Positions 18,038 through 24,883 of a stretch of DNA of 64,000 nucleotides are shown in pieces; the first letter of the stretch is position 1; every line of letters begins with the position of its first letter. The DNA comes from JBEBSD01 sp040394475 (GTDB lineage Bacteria; Bacteroidota; Bacteroidia; Cytophagales; Spirosomataceae). Where the stretch lies: NCBI GenBank assembly GCA_040394475.1, contig JBEBSD010000002.1:1-64000 (forward strand), in the 5' to 3' direction. Under the pieces are notes generated by a model. It did no database searches, had not been told where the DNA came from, and worked only from the letters and a program-made list of their open reading frames with translations. The position numbers and the translations under genes were made by a program.

Positions 18038-18700
18038 ATGAAAGTTTCCGCATCTGATATTAGGAATCAGGCATTTGAAAAAGTGTTCAGAGGGTTCAGC
18101 CCTGAGCAGGTGGACAGCTATTTGCAGGCGTTGTCAAGGGAATGGGAGCGGCTTGCGAATGAAAACAAAATGTTGCGGATGCAGCTGGAGATTGCCGAGA
18201 AAGAGTTGGGCAGGTTGAAAGATGTCGAAATGACGTTGTTTAAAACCCTGAAATCGGCGGAAGAAAACAGTACCAGGATTACCGAACAGGCGCATGAGCT
18301 TGCCGAAAAATACCTGCAGGAGTCGAAACTGCAAACGGAAGATCTGTTGGGAGAAGCGAGAAAAAAAGCCGGAATGCTCTTGCAGGACGCAGAAAATAAA
18401 GCGAAATACCTGAAGGAAGAGGCGGTTAACGAGCTGAAAAATTACGAGCGGGATTTCAAAGCGATGGAAAAGTACCGTGACAGCCTGATCGGGCAATTGC
18501 GGGTACTGATCGGAAATGCCACCGAAACAATTGAACGGTACGAGAAGAAATTCCCAAGGGAGTCGTTCCGGGAAAAAGTAGACGAACTGCTGATCCGTCA
18601 GAACGATGAGGAAGATAAGCCGGAATTGAAACCGAGGCGGGGTTCCAGAAATCCGGCGTTTGCCCGTAAGAATGAAGAAACTACCGAAACGAACGATTGA
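18038..18700 (+). CDS. DivIVA domain-containing coiled-coil protein
   Basis: The 220-residue protein opens with the DivIVA N-terminal motif (SASDIRNQAFEKVFRGFSPEQVDSYLQAL, residues 4-32). A long coiled coil follows at about 35-160, rich in Glu, Lys and Ala heptads, and the tail is basic (KPRRGSRNPAFARK). DivIVA proteins bind curved or polar membranes and organise division or growth in Gram-positive bacteria. In Bacteroidota, DivIVA-domain proteins occur but their role is not settled. folB begins 16 bp downstream, so the two are likely cotranscribed. Confidence 0.88.
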   Translation: MKVSASDIRNQAFEKVFRGFSPEQVDSYLQALSREWERLANENKMLRMQLEIAEKELGRLKDVEMTLFKTLKSAEENSTRITEQAHELAEKYLQESKLQTEDLLGEARKKAGMLLQDAENKAKYLKEEAVNELKNYERDFKAMEKYRDSLIGQLRVLIGNATETIERYEKKFPRESFREKVDELLIRQNDEEDKPELKPRRGSRNPAFARKNEETTETND

Positions 18701-18715
18701 TTAATCAAAAAGAGC

Positions 18716-19066
18716 TTGGGAACCATTTCACTCGAAGGACTGGAGTTTTTTGCCTATCACGGGTTTTACGATGAGGAGCAAAAAATCGGGAATAAATATG
18801 CGGTTGATATTCACCTTTCCGTCGACCTTAAAAAGGCCGGAAGTTCGGACATCCTGTTGGATACCGTGAATTACGAACGGGTCTACAAAATCGCTGCTGC
18901 AGTCATGCAGGAAAAGGCAAAGTTGCTGGAGCACATTGCTTTTAGTTTGATCGGGCACCTGCGGCATGAATTTCCTGCTATCACCGGAGTAATGGTGAAG
19001 GTTTCGAAGTTTAATCCCCCTATCGGCGGGGTCTGTAAATGTGCGAGTGTCACACTGGAAGGGTAG
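18716..19066 (+). CDS. folB: Dihydroneopterin aldolase
   Basis: The 116-residue enzyme cleaves dihydroneopterin to 6-hydroxymethyl-dihydropterin in folate synthesis. Family motifs are LEGLEFFAYHGFYDEEQKIGNKYAVDIHL (residues 5-33, with the conserved YHG-EE), LLDTVNYERVYKI and the Lys in VMVKVSKFNPPIGG near residue 100. The start is TTG: the reading frame begins with the family-typical MGTISLEG at this codon and no in-frame ATG lies upstream before the divIVA stop. It follows divIVA by 15 bp. The other pathway gene present is folA at 63.0 kb. Confidence 0.93.
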   Translation: MGTISLEGLEFFAYHGFYDEEQKIGNKYAVDIHLSVDLKKAGSSDILLDTVNYERVYKIAAAVMQEKAKLLEHIAFSLIGHLRHEFPAITGVMVKVSKFNPPIGGVCKCASVTLEG

Positions 19067-19075
19067 TCCGCGGGA

Positions 19076-21211
19076 TTACCGTGTAAGGGTTCCCCGGTAC
19101 AGCGCCGGCCAGTTACCGTACAACTCAAGCACTGCCGTGGTCCCGTCGGGAAGCTGTACGGGAAGTTTCCGGACGGCATTGGGCGCCTGAAAGGAGTCAA
19201 GCGCCAGGACGGCGATCTGGTCCTGGTTGACGACGGCGGTTACAAAAGGTTCTTTGCTGTGAGCCGCCCGTACGGCCCGGCCGGTCTCCGGTGTTTTCCA
19301 GATCCCGTTAAGCTGAACCGGTAAGTCCTGCAGCGTACCGCCGTTCAAGATAGCCTCTACTTGTTTCGCCATCCAGTTACCCAGCACAAAATAGTCTGCC
19401 GGATAGTTCCAGTACCTCGGGCTTTCCGGGCCTGTGGTGGCCGGAAAGGGGGAACGGCCGTCAGCCGGATACCACCGGGCTCTGCCCGGGAATGCTTCCG
19501 GATGGTAATTGTTTTCCCCCCTGCCCCAGGCCTGTGAATCGTGCCAGACATAATAGCCGTCGGCAGTGATGAGGGAGAACAGGGCCAGGCTTAGCGCCTG
19601 ACTGGCAGGCATGGTTTCGAGCTCGTAGAAAACCAGCTCCCCTGCGGGATCGGATGTACGCACATGCCAGGGGACGGCGGGGTCCTGATAAAGCGGCATG
19701 TGGCGGTTCCAGGCGTACCAGAGCACTTTATTGTTTTGCTGAAAGGGGATCAGTTTGTTGATGCGTGATGCATGAACGGCCGACAGCACCAGGTAATTAT
19801 TGGGGGTATTCCCGTCGGCGTCGCCGGCATGAATCGGCCGGGGATAGACATCGACCGGAGATACATTGAGATAGTTCCCCAGGAAATCACCATCAGCAGC
19901 TTTTTCAAAGTTGGGGTGATTCGGCCGGGGGGCGTCATAGTCGCTCAGGAAATGAAGGGGACGGATGCCATCCTGCTCAAAATTAAGATTCTGATAAGCC
20001 GCCCCGCCCCAGTAGTCGAACAGGTATACAGCGGGGTGATTCTCCCGGATACGTTTGGAAAACCAGATAAGCCGCTGTTTGACTCCCGGGCTGTACCGGC
20101 GGTGCCAGAATTCGAAATCGTATGCGAAGGCCCCGATTTTCCCCACCCTGTCGGCAAAAGCTTCCACTTCCTGCCGCGGGAGGCGTTCAAACCAGGCCTG
20201 GTCCCGGTCCCCGAAAAAACCGGGATATTCCGTCCAGTGTTGTTGTTCGGGTGGGACGTCCGGTTCCCAACGCGGCAGATGGGTGATACCATGGCGGAAA
20301 TAACGGGCGACCGGCACGTCGGCATTCAACCGGTACTGCATGACCAGCTTGCCCGCTACCGGGTCGAATTCGGGGAACCGGGTGTCGAACCAGGGGGAAA
20401 ACACAGGAGACGGGTTGAACCAGCCCGGCGTCTCTACGCGTGTGAGCCGTCCGTCCGGGGGTTCCGGAGGGCCTACAGGGTTAATCCAGACCGCCTGCTG
20501 ACGGGAAGTACGGTTGCGCAGGTTGTTCCACCAGTCTGAATAAGGCGCATCTATCCAGCGGGCATTAATCGTATACAGATACCCCGGCCTTACTTCCAGG
20601 CCCTTTTCCAGATGCGGGACGACGATACCATCTACCAGGTACGTACGTGTCCGGAGATCGCGATAGTCGGCGAAATCCTTCAGGTAGAAACGCCCGTCCG
20701 ATTCCGTTACCCGGACATCCAGTAGATCGTCGTCGCTTCCGTGGCGGAACCAGCGGGAGGTATCGGCAATTTCCTGGTTTTTTGCGGCATTGTAATAAAA
20801 GGAAGCCGCCGCCGTGCACGTGGTGTCGTGCTTACTTTGTATCCGGATAATCGTTTCGCCGGATGACAGCCCGATCCCGGGGACCCGGAGCCAGGAACCC
20901 GGGAGCTGAAACGTTTCGTTGACTGCAATGACGGTGTCATTCCGGTATAGCTGGACGGAAAAGGGGAGGAGCCCGTCCCCGGGTGCGTATAACAGGAACC
21001 GGAGTTCTTTGCCGATTTGCCGGTATTGCCGGATAACGAGCCCGCACGGAGCAACGGCGGAGTCAACGGGTATCGCGAGCGGATAGGCGCTCAGCTGTAC
21101 TTGCGGGCTCTGTGAGGGGCCGAAGCGCTTCCAAAGAAAAAAAGTGGCCACCAGAAGGCCACTTGTCAGCAATAATGTCAGAAATGGAATTACTTTTTTA
21201 AAAGAAGGCAT
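19076..21211 (-). CDS. Large membrane-anchored protein of unknown function
   Basis: I do not recognise this 711-residue protein. An N-terminal hydrophobic segment (residues 8-27, VIPFLTLLLTSGLLVATFFLW) would anchor or export it. Residues about 40-150 look like a beta-rich module. The middle (about 330-620) is very rich in Trp, Tyr, Asp and His (FAYDFEFWHRRYSPGVKQR, VYLFDYWGGAAY, YYVWHDSQAWGRGENNY), a composition common in TIM-barrel carbohydrate-active enzymes. A small beta domain ends it. A glycoside-hydrolase-like role is only a guess. It is convergent with folB (9-bp gap) and may share a leftward transcript with the beta-barrel gene upstream. Confidence 0.8.
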   Translation of the reverse strand: MPSFKKVIPFLTLLLTSGLLVATFFLWKRFGPSQSPQVQLSAYPLAIPVDSAVAPCGLVIRQYRQIGKELRFLLYAPGDGLLPFSVQLYRNDTVIAVNETFQLPGSWLRVPGIGLSSGETIIRIQSKHDTTCTAAASFYYNAAKNQEIADTSRWFRHGSDDDLLDVRVTESDGRFYLKDFADYRDLRTRTYLVDGIVVPHLEKGLEVRPGYLYTINARWIDAPYSDWWNNLRNRTSRQQAVWINPVGPPEPPDGRLTRVETPGWFNPSPVFSPWFDTRFPEFDPVAGKLVMQYRLNADVPVARYFRHGITHLPRWEPDVPPEQQHWTEYPGFFGDRDQAWFERLPRQEVEAFADRVGKIGAFAYDFEFWHRRYSPGVKQRLIWFSKRIRENHPAVYLFDYWGGAAYQNLNFEQDGIRPLHFLSDYDAPRPNHPNFEKAADGDFLGNYLNVSPVDVYPRPIHAGDADGNTPNNYLVLSAVHASRINKLIPFQQNNKVLWYAWNRHMPLYQDPAVPWHVRTSDPAGELVFYELETMPASQALSLALFSLITADGYYVWHDSQAWGRGENNYHPEAFPGRARWYPADGRSPFPATTGPESPRYWNYPADYFVLGNWMAKQVEAILNGGTLQDLPVQLNGIWKTPETGRAVRAAHSKEPFVTAVVNQDQIAVLALDSFQAPNAVRKLPVQLPDGTTAVLELYGNWPALYRGTLTR

Positions 21212-21237
21212 TGCCTGTTCGCTACATCAATGGATGA

Positions 21238-21897
21238 TTACCACCAGCGGTAGAACAGCCCGGCCGACGCGCTAAGATTTGCCGTACCATTGGTGATATA
21301 TTCGTATTTAAAGAAATTTTGTCCATAGCGTACGGCCAGGTCCAGCCCAATGGAACCATCCTTTTTAAACAGGAACCGCGAACCAACCCCTCCGCTCAAC
21401 CCAAAAGTAATTTGTTTTTTCTGATCGGCAAGGGTGCCGTAATAATTAATGTAATTATTGAAATGCGCTCCGGCGCCGAGCTGGACGTAGGGACGAATGC
21501 GGGCATCGACCGGTGTGAGGTGGTAATTGACAAACCCCTGGACCGGTACATTGGAATAGGTACGGGTCTGGATAGCCGAAACATCTTCTTCGTCAAACTG
21601 GTAGATCGCCCGGGGCAATCGTTGCTGAAAATATAGCTTTCCTACCTCGCCGCCTATCGAAAAAGGGGAGTTGCGCAGTACCCATTCCAGGGAAAGAGAA
21701 TAATTGGCTGCCGAAGCCTTGTCAATATACCCGTCTGACAAAGAGCCCATAGGGAGGGCAGCGGACCACCGGAAAGTAGCCAGATTATGGGTATACCGCT
21801 TATAGGGCGAATCTAAGGTATATAGATCAGGTCCTTTCTGTGCCTGCGCAGCCAGCGTAGCTGCCAGTATGAGGACGAACACTTGAATAATCTTCAT
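21238..21897 (-). CDS. Outer membrane beta-barrel protein (OmpA/OprF-like porin fold)
   Basis: The 219-residue protein has a signal peptide (MKIIQVFVLILAATLAAQAQ) followed by alternating polar/hydrophobic strands with many Tyr and Gly, such as YSLSLEWVLRNSPFSIGGEVG and FGLSGGVGSRFLF. It ends in an aromatic C-terminal strand (SAGLFYRWW), as outer membrane barrels do. Eight strands would fit the length. Function is unknown. It follows the DUF4136 lipoprotein gene on the same strand, separated by about 230 bp that contains the heptanucleotide repeat array. Confidence 0.8.
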   Translation of the reverse strand: MKIIQVFVLILAATLAAQAQKGPDLYTLDSPYKRYTHNLATFRWSAALPMGSLSDGYIDKASAANYSLSLEWVLRNSPFSIGGEVGKLYFQQRLPRAIYQFDEEDVSAIQTRTYSNVPVQGFVNYHLTPVDARIRPYVQLGAGAHFNNYINYYGTLADQKKQITFGLSGGVGSRFLFKKDGSIGLDLAVRYGQNFFKYEYITNGTANLSASAGLFYRWW

Positions 21898-22033
21898 ATA
21901 AAACTTGGTGTTTTTGTTTTGTTGTGTTTCCGGAAATACACTTCCCGTACAAAGTCTCTGACCAGCCGGTTATCAGTACGTCATAGCAGGAACCGTGACA
22001 ACCCATACGGACCGATAACCGTCTTGCCAATCA

Positions 22034-22110
22034 CCGACAGCCGAAAGCCGATTGCTGAAAGCTGATAGCCGATAGCTGAAAGCTGATAGCCAAAAGCTGA
22101 CAGCCAAATG
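22034..22110. repeat. Heptanucleotide tandem array, 11 units
   Basis: Eleven consecutive 7-bp units fit the pattern C(C/T)GAtAG: ccgacag, ccgaaag, ccgattg, ctgaaag, ctgatag, ccgatag, ctgaaag, ctgatag, ccaaaag, ctgacag, ccaaatg. Spacing is exact while the units vary, so the array is old or under phase constraint. It fills the gap between the DUF4136 gene and the beta-barrel gene and has no spacers, so it is not CRISPR. The same unit recurs at 56169-56266. Confidence 0.85.
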
Positions 22111-22129
22111 ACATACATAACCCTCGCAA

Positions 22130-22753
22130 TCAATTGATCTTCAAATAAGCCGATTGTTCGAAAATTTTGTCAATCATTTGATTGGCGATCGTATTTTCGT
22201 ACAGCCCTTCTCCCCGGATCTGGGAATTCCAGACAATTTTCAGCTGCTGATTAGCCGTATCTGCATTTTTAAAGTCCAGCATGTTAATCACCCAGTAAAG
22301 TTCCTGCACCTGCTGATAGGAATAATAGCTCGGATAGCCGTAGCCCCAGCCGCTATAGCCGCCCCAGTACCCGCCCCAGTAACCGCCTATAGGCGTCTGG
22401 ATGACGTTCAGGTAAGTATTATTGACCAGTTGTACGGTGATGCCCACATCGGGATGATCGAGTGGCCCCACATATTCATACCCCATGGCTTTCATATTGT
22501 GGATCAGCCGGGTGAGCACGGTGAGATCGGTAGCGGTAAGCGAGGTGCCATTTCCCTGGTTGCTGGATACGTAAACCGAATCCACGATGCTAAAGGTTTT
22601 ATATTGGTTAAAGTCAACACTTTTATCGCGGTTGGTAAAAAACACCTGGGATTCCTCCAGCGACAGGTCACCCACCGGATCCTTGGAGCAGCCATTCAGG
22701 AGGAGTACGCTACAGGCGCCCAACAGCAAAAAATTCAATTTTGAAAATAGCAT
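22130..22753 (-). CDS. DUF4136 domain lipoprotein
   Basis: From the ATG at 22753 the protein is 207 residues with a lipoprotein signal peptide (LLLGACSVLLLNGCSKD; lipidated Cys near residue 22). The DUF4136 domain follows, recognisable by FNQYKTFSIVDS near its start and the C-terminal ANQMIDKIFEQ. A Gly/Tyr/Trp-rich loop (GGYWGGYWGGYSGWGYGYPSYYS) sits in the middle, as in other family members. It is probably an envelope lipoprotein of unknown function. DUF4136 lipoproteins are often found beside small outer membrane barrels, as here. The upstream extension to 22801 is ignored because the lipobox fixes the start. Confidence 0.9.
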   Translation of the reverse strand: MLFSKLNFLLLGACSVLLLNGCSKDPVGDLSLEESQVFFTNRDKSVDFNQYKTFSIVDSVYVSSNQGNGTSLTATDLTVLTRLIHNMKAMGYEYVGPLDHPDVGITVQLVNNTYLNVIQTPIGGYWGGYWGGYSGWGYGYPSYYSYQQVQELYWVINMLDFKNADTANQQLKIVWNSQIRGEGLYENTIANQMIDKIFEQSAYLKIN

Positions 22754-22963
22754 ATTTTGTACTTCTGTTAATGATGATGTAATAACGAAAAAAATAGTCA
22801 AATCGTTTTAAAACAGATTATTTGGGAATTCGGAACGGGTGAAAGCGTTCCGGATACAGGGAGAAGACCCGTTGCGCGCGGTTTTGGTTGGGATAATAGC
22901 GGGTTAAAGTTGCTTTTCTGAGCTTGCAGTAGTAAATTTCGACCAGAAATTTTTGACAGCGGA

Positions 22964-23335
22964 ATGCAACTTTCCTTACTTGAGTATCTCCCCGAGTTAG
23001 ACCAGCGTATTTATTTGGATGTGTTCGCCCAAAAAAAGGTAGATAAACGCACACGGCGGGTAAGTCTTTTGGTGTTGGACGGTCAGCAAGCGCCTCGTAC
23101 GCTGAAAGTTAGATGCAACAGTAAATGGATTCCTCCTTTCCCGGACGGAACGGTTTTCAAGCTGGACCTGAGACTGGTAAGGGTTACCCGGAAAAGACCC
23201 TATTTCTCGGCTATCCGGAGTCGTCAGATTACCCGTGCTATAGAATTTTTTGATCACAACTTGAAACTGCAGCTATACCATACACGAAAAGTTTCGGGAA
23301 AAATGGGTATGCATAACCTCTATAAGACTCTATAG
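22964..23335 (+). CDS. Small basic hypothetical protein
   Basis: I do not recognise this 123-residue protein. It is rich in Lys and Arg (KKVDKRTRRVSLLVL, RLVRVTRKRPYFSAIRSRQITR), has no signal peptide or membrane segment, and has a globular-looking pattern of short beta-type stretches. It stands alone on the plus strand between the divergent DUF4136 gene and the DinB gene (64 bp downstream). Amino-acid composition and position make it a believable gene. The opposite-strand frame here looks like its shadow. A nucleic-acid-binding role would fit the charge but is a guess. Confidence 0.6.
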   Translation: MQLSLLEYLPELDQRIYLDVFAQKKVDKRTRRVSLLVLDGQQAPRTLKVRCNSKWIPPFPDGTVFKLDLRLVRVTRKRPYFSAIRSRQITRAIEFFDHNLKLQLYHTRKVSGKMGMHNLYKTL

Positions 23336-23399
23336 GTTGTACTTGTGACCGTTGCATGGACGGTCTATATTTTAACGATATTTTGTTCTCTGATACAGC

Positions 23400-23960
23400 A
23401 TGGAAATTAAGGAGGAAACGCTTCGCATTATTGATTTATTAAACGACTGTTACGAAAGTGAAGAGGCCTGGCACGGGCCTTCTGTGGTCGCGTCTTTAAA
23501 AGACGTGCTGCCGCGGCTGGCTGAAGTTCGGATAAGTTCGAACACACATTCGATTGCAGAGATTGTCTATCATATGACGACCTGGAGGATTTTTGTCATC
23601 CGTAAACTTCAGGGAGACACGGATTTTGATGTGCAGGCGCTGGATAAGGACTGGAAGCGGTTTAATGTGGTTGATGATCTGGAATGGGAGGCCCTGCAAA
23701 TGGAATTAAGTCTTTCCCAGGACGAATTGATCAATGAGCTGGAACAGGTGCAGGATGATAGTTTCCTGGAAGAGGTAGTGCCCGGGCGGGATTATACTTT
23801 TTATACGATGCTGCATGGGATGATTCAGCACGATCTGTACCATGCCGGACAGATCAGTCTGTTAAAAAGAGCCCTGTCATTGAGACGGTTGGAGGAAGAG
23901 GATGAATCGGACGATTATTTTGAAGGGAATCATTTTAACAGGGATTTCGATATTAATTAG
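23400..23960 (+). CDS. DinB family protein
   Basis: The 186-residue protein has the four-helix DinB/YfiT-like fold. Three histidines sit at the usual metal positions: His in IAEIVYHMTTWR (near residue 58) and two in MLHGMIQHDLYHAGQISLLKRAL (near 140-160). Family members bind a divalent metal, and some act as thiol-dependent transferases; the substrate here is unknown. The acidic C-terminal tail (LEEEDESDDYFEG) is not part of the domain. A structured intergenic region follows. Confidence 0.9.
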   Translation: MEIKEETLRIIDLLNDCYESEEAWHGPSVVASLKDVLPRLAEVRISSNTHSIAEIVYHMTTWRIFVIRKLQGDTDFDVQALDKDWKRFNVVDDLEWEALQMELSLSQDELINELEQVQDDSFLEEVVPGRDYTFYTMLHGMIQHDLYHAGQISLLKRALSLRRLEEEDESDDYFEGNHFNRDFDIN

Positions 23961-23987
23961 GAGCGGGGTTATTTTTTGATTGAAAAG

Positions 23988-24019
23988 TTTCTTTATTAGC
24001 AATAAGATGGTTACTTTTG
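23988..24019 (+). promoter_or_regulatory. Putative promoter of the 24.0-24.17 kb RNA
   Basis: TACTTTTG at 24012-24019 matches TAnnTTTG exactly, with a weaker upstream box TTTC (consensus TTTG) about 20 bp before it. Transcription would start near 24025, in a region with no gene start downstream on this strand before two terminator-like hairpins. Confidence 0.5.
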
Positions 24020-24024
24020 TTGAT

Positions 24025-24170
24025 AAAACAATTAAAGTGAGTTAACAATTACGGTTGTGTATAACGTAATTTAACAATATTAAAGATAAAGTACAGTCTC
24101 CATGACTGTTCTTTTAATGGTGTGGATATATGTCGAAAAGCCTCTCGAAACTATCGAGTGGCTTTTTTGT
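24025..24170 (+). ncRNA. Candidate structured small RNA of about 145 nt
   Basis: The interval between DinB and the convergent GtrA gene has its own promoter-like element and three hairpins in a row: 24041-24075 (GTTAA/ATTACG arms with a small bulge), 24093-24109 (ACAGTC/GACTGT, 5-nt loop, then tctttt) and the terminator stem at 24136-24166. No convincing protein is encoded. This arrangement fits an independently transcribed regulatory RNA. A long 3' UTR of DinB is the alternative. I do not recognise the family. Confidence 0.45.
24136..24168 (+). terminator. Intrinsic terminator
   Basis: AAAAGCC (24136-24142) pairs with GGCTTTT (24160-24166) and CTCGA (24144-24148) with TCGAG (24154-24158), with one T-T mismatch and a 5-nt loop, followed by T residues. 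Reverse reading also gives T after the stem, so it may serve the convergent GtrA gene too. Confidence 0.8.
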
Positions 24171-24263
24171 TGTCTGCCCGTAAAACTTGCAACACAAAAA
24201 GCACTGGTCCGGCGAAAAAATGGAACACAGCGTACTCGGAGAAAAAACACTGTGAAAGTGGCG

Positions 24264-24773
24264 CTACACCTCTGTCAGTAGTGCTTTCAGACGGTCGTAA
24301 AAGCCTGTGCTTTTGAAGGTGAAGGTTTTGTGAAGAATATAATTGCTGATAAAACTGAACCCCATCCCGATGATGTGGCAGGTCATTTCGTTGACATTGA
24401 TCGTCTTTCTGGCAAAAGGCAGCTGTAGCAGGTAGGTGGGAATGTGCAGCACGTCGCGCGAAACAGCGAGAGAACCTACTGCGAAAAACCAGGTAACTCC
24501 TCCCGAAAACAGCGCTACCATGACGAACTTTACCATTTCGCGCCGGGTCTGGTTGGTTTTCCGGGCATTAAAGGCAAACAGCTTGGTGAGAATAAAGCCT
24601 ACAATCAGGGAAATGAGGTATGCCCAATTGATGGATACACTATAACTTACATCAAACCATTCCTGAATTAAACTACTGCAGATCAACTGTACCAATGCAC
24701 CTGTACCGGCAACAATCAAGTAAGCTAACAGGTCTTTGCTGTTGAATATTTTTGAGGTATTGGAAGAACTCAC
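24264..24773 (-). CDS. GtrA family membrane protein
   Basis: The protein is predicted at 169 residues from a GTG start at 24773. The longer frame to 24950 overlaps the upstream gene and adds unrelated basic sequence, so it is not used; the start remains uncertain. Four membrane helices are visible (LLAYLIVAGTGALVQLICSSLI, SINWAYLISLIVGFILTKLFAF, FVMVALFSGGVTWFFAVGSL, HIIGMGFSFISNYILHKTFTF), with the family-typical FxxNYxxxKxFTF ending. GtrA-like proteins are thought to flip or help flip lipid-linked sugars for cell-surface glycan modification. No glycosyltransferase partner is adjacent. Confidence 0.85.
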   Translation of the reverse strand: MSSSNTSKIFNSKDLLAYLIVAGTGALVQLICSSLIQEWFDVSYSVSINWAYLISLIVGFILTKLFAFNARKTNQTRREMVKFVMVALFSGGVTWFFAVGSLAVSRDVLHIPTYLLQLPFARKTINVNEMTCHIIGMGFSFISNYILHKTFTFKSTGFYDRLKALLTEV

Positions 24774-24883
24774 CGGTAGGATATCGCAAATATATTTGCG
24801 CAATATTAGCCAAATAAATACAAAAGGACAGGATTTGCGGAAAATATCTTTAGACCGGTACGTAATGGAATGAAAGAGCGGCG

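Noticed and set aside
19772..20539. A 255-codon plus-strand frame
   Set aside because: It lies wholly opposite the 711-residue gene; the latter has the signal segment and coherent composition.
22034..22110. The heptamer arrays as a CRISPR array
   Set aside because: There are no spacers, units are only 7 bp and no cas gene is present.
24117..24295. A frame of about 59 codons starting MVWIYVEKPLE
   Set aside because: It runs straight through the strong terminator stem, so the codons are better explained by the hairpin.
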